Assembly: GCA_036940085.1 (NCBI GenBank) | Contig: JALLBK010000473.1 | Span: forward strand, 1-18,031 | DNA from: Discostella pseudostelligera | Lineage: Eukaryota; Bacillariophyta; Thalassiosirophyceae; Thalassiosirales; Thalassiosiraceae | Length of the DNA: 18,031 bases | Direction of reading: 5' to 3' | Shown here: positions 17,190 through 18,031 of the stretch, piece after piece | Layout of the letters: every line of letters starts with the position of its first letter | How positions within the stretch are numbered: position 1 is the stretch's first letter | Made by a program: the position numbers and the translations under genes | The notes under the pieces: model-generated | The model's input: the letters and a program-made list of their open reading frames with translations, nothing else | Told to the model about the DNA's origin: nothing | Databases searched by the model: none

Positions 17190-18031
17190 CAGGACAAACA
17201 CAAGCCCTTCCAGCAGAAGGCATCTACCATGGTGGTAGACTCCGGCGCAACCTCAAGCTTTGTCCGGCCAGAAGAAATTCTACCCATCACTGGACCATCC
17301 AACAAGGTTGTTGCATTGCCAGATGGATCAACAAAACAAGCAACACACACCGTTATTCTACCTTTCGAATCGCTATCTGACAAAGCACAAAAGGCAGATG
17401 TCCTACCAGGATTTCGGCCAAACTCGTTGGTCAGTGTCGGTAAACTTGCTGACGCCGACTACACCACAATATTCCATCCACGAGGAAAAGGCGTCACCGT
17501 GCATAAAAAGAATACATTTCGAGTGCAGTTGTGGCGTAAACCAGTTCTCCAAGGGTGGCGGGATGCAAACGGATTATGGAGATTGTCACGTGATGAAACC
17601 AAACCAATCCGAGCCAGCAGGAGTAAGCAAGAGGTAGCAGCCAATGTGTATAGTTTACCATCAATGCCGCAGACAATTCGGTACCTCCATGCAGCCGCAG
17701 GTTTTCCCACCAAAGATTCTTGGATCAAGGCAATCAAAAATGGAAACTATGCCACATGGCCGGGAATCACTGCCGAAGCTGTAAACAGGCACTTTCCCGA
17801 GTCGATCGAGACTCAGAAGGGGCGTATGAAAAAGCAAAGGCAAAATGTGAGATCAACCAAACAAAAATTGATTGTCGATGGAACAACAGTGGAAATTGAG
17901 CTCACCCGAACGATAACCAAGCAAAACATATTGGTGAAGGTTACCAATGCAAGTGAAACCGTATTCACCGACCAAACATCAGAAACTCTCACATGGTCGA
18001 TCGATGGGACATTTTGGATCAACTTGTCATG
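17190..18031 (+). CDS. Retrotransposon pol-like frame, protease region, partial
   Basis: Open from just after a TAA (17187-17189) to the right edge with no stop. An aspartic protease active site MVVDSGATS starts at 17229, with the catalytic Asp codon at 17238-17240. A region with YLHAAAGFPTKDSWIKAI (from 17682), WPGIT, HFPES and QNVRSTK follows. I recall this pattern from pol polyproteins of protist LTR elements, between protease and integrase. TDQT near the end may start the integrase core, with low certainty. The frame is +1 relative to gag and its linker. It must be entered between 17190 and 17237, by recoding or because of an indel. The ATG at 17229 is inside the protease and unlikely to be a true start. 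Confidence 0.7.

Larger units (their letters stand above)
14955..18031 (+). mobile_element. LTR retrotransposon, 5' part, continuing past the window
   Basis: A candidate 5' LTR, a leader with repeats, a gag-like frame with a zinc-knuckle-like motif, and a pol frame with an aspartic protease motif occur in this order on one strand. The reverse transcriptase and 3' LTR lie beyond the right edge, so copia or gypsy type cannot be settled. The gag start is disrupted, gag ends in a TGA, and the protease is in a different frame. This copy therefore looks degraded unless recoding is used. Confidence 0.8.

Noticed and set aside
17459..18022. Minus-strand open frames under the pol region
   Set aside because: Shadows of the continuous plus-strand protease/pol frame that shows recognisable motifs.
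1..18031. tRNA or rRNA genes
   Set aside because: No GGTTCGA-type T-arm with a matching acceptor stem and no rRNA-like conserved block was found on reading both strands by eye; a covariance-model scan was not possible.

Overview
The window looks like nuclear DNA of a eukaryotic microalga, most plausibly a diatom or another stramenopile. The reasons are long single-exon genes separated by short intergenic gaps, a few canonical GT-AG introns of 127-173 nt, eukaryote-only genes (CDC45, CaMK-type kinases), proteins padded with Ser/Asn/Asp/Gly low-complexity inserts, and an LTR retrotransposon of a type I recall from protist and algal genomes. The taxon is an inference. No rRNA, tRNA, CRISPR array or prokaryotic operon was seen.

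Layout, left to right. (1) 119-1336 (+): a CaMK/CDPK-like Ser/Thr kinase without EF-hands. (2) 4553-1730 (-): the replication factor CDC45 in two exons with one 127-nt intron, carrying an acidic insertion of about 135 residues. (3) 5668-6948 (+): a second kinase paralogous to the first, so the pair flanks CDC45. (4) 7523-8927 (+): a probable nuclear or nucleolar RNA-binding protein with a CCHC-like zinc knuckle and one RRM. Its frame is broken only by a single N at 8223, flanked by an exact 72-bp duplication. (5) 11540-9260 (-): a three-exon gene for a 658-residue secreted or membrane-anchored protein with eight copies of a KW-x-GG / IY-x2-P repeat, probably beta-propeller-like, of unknown function. 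(6) 11812-12138: a two-level minisatellite. (7) 12574-14952 (+): cysteinyl-tRNA synthetase with a possible organelle presequence. (8) 14955-18031 (+): an LTR retrotransposon running off the right edge, with a candidate 5' LTR, a CTGCAC-rich leader, gag, and a protease-containing pol frame.

Regulatory signals are the most suggestive non-coding content. The RRM gene has three CACGTG G-boxes alternating with three CCCGCC (E2F-like) sites. The repeat-protein gene has two tandem 18-bp E2F-like copies upstream. CDC45 has a perfect E2F consensus about 250 bp upstream. CDC45 is a classic S-phase E2F target, so a shared growth or cell-cycle control of these neighbours is a reasonable hypothesis, but only an inference.

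I found no clear undescribed multi-gene system. The best candidates for novelty are the eight-repeat protein with phase-1 introns at repeat boundaries, the hierarchical minisatellite, the alternating G-box/E2F promoter, and the retrotransposon whose candidate LTR begins two bases after the CysRS stop codon.
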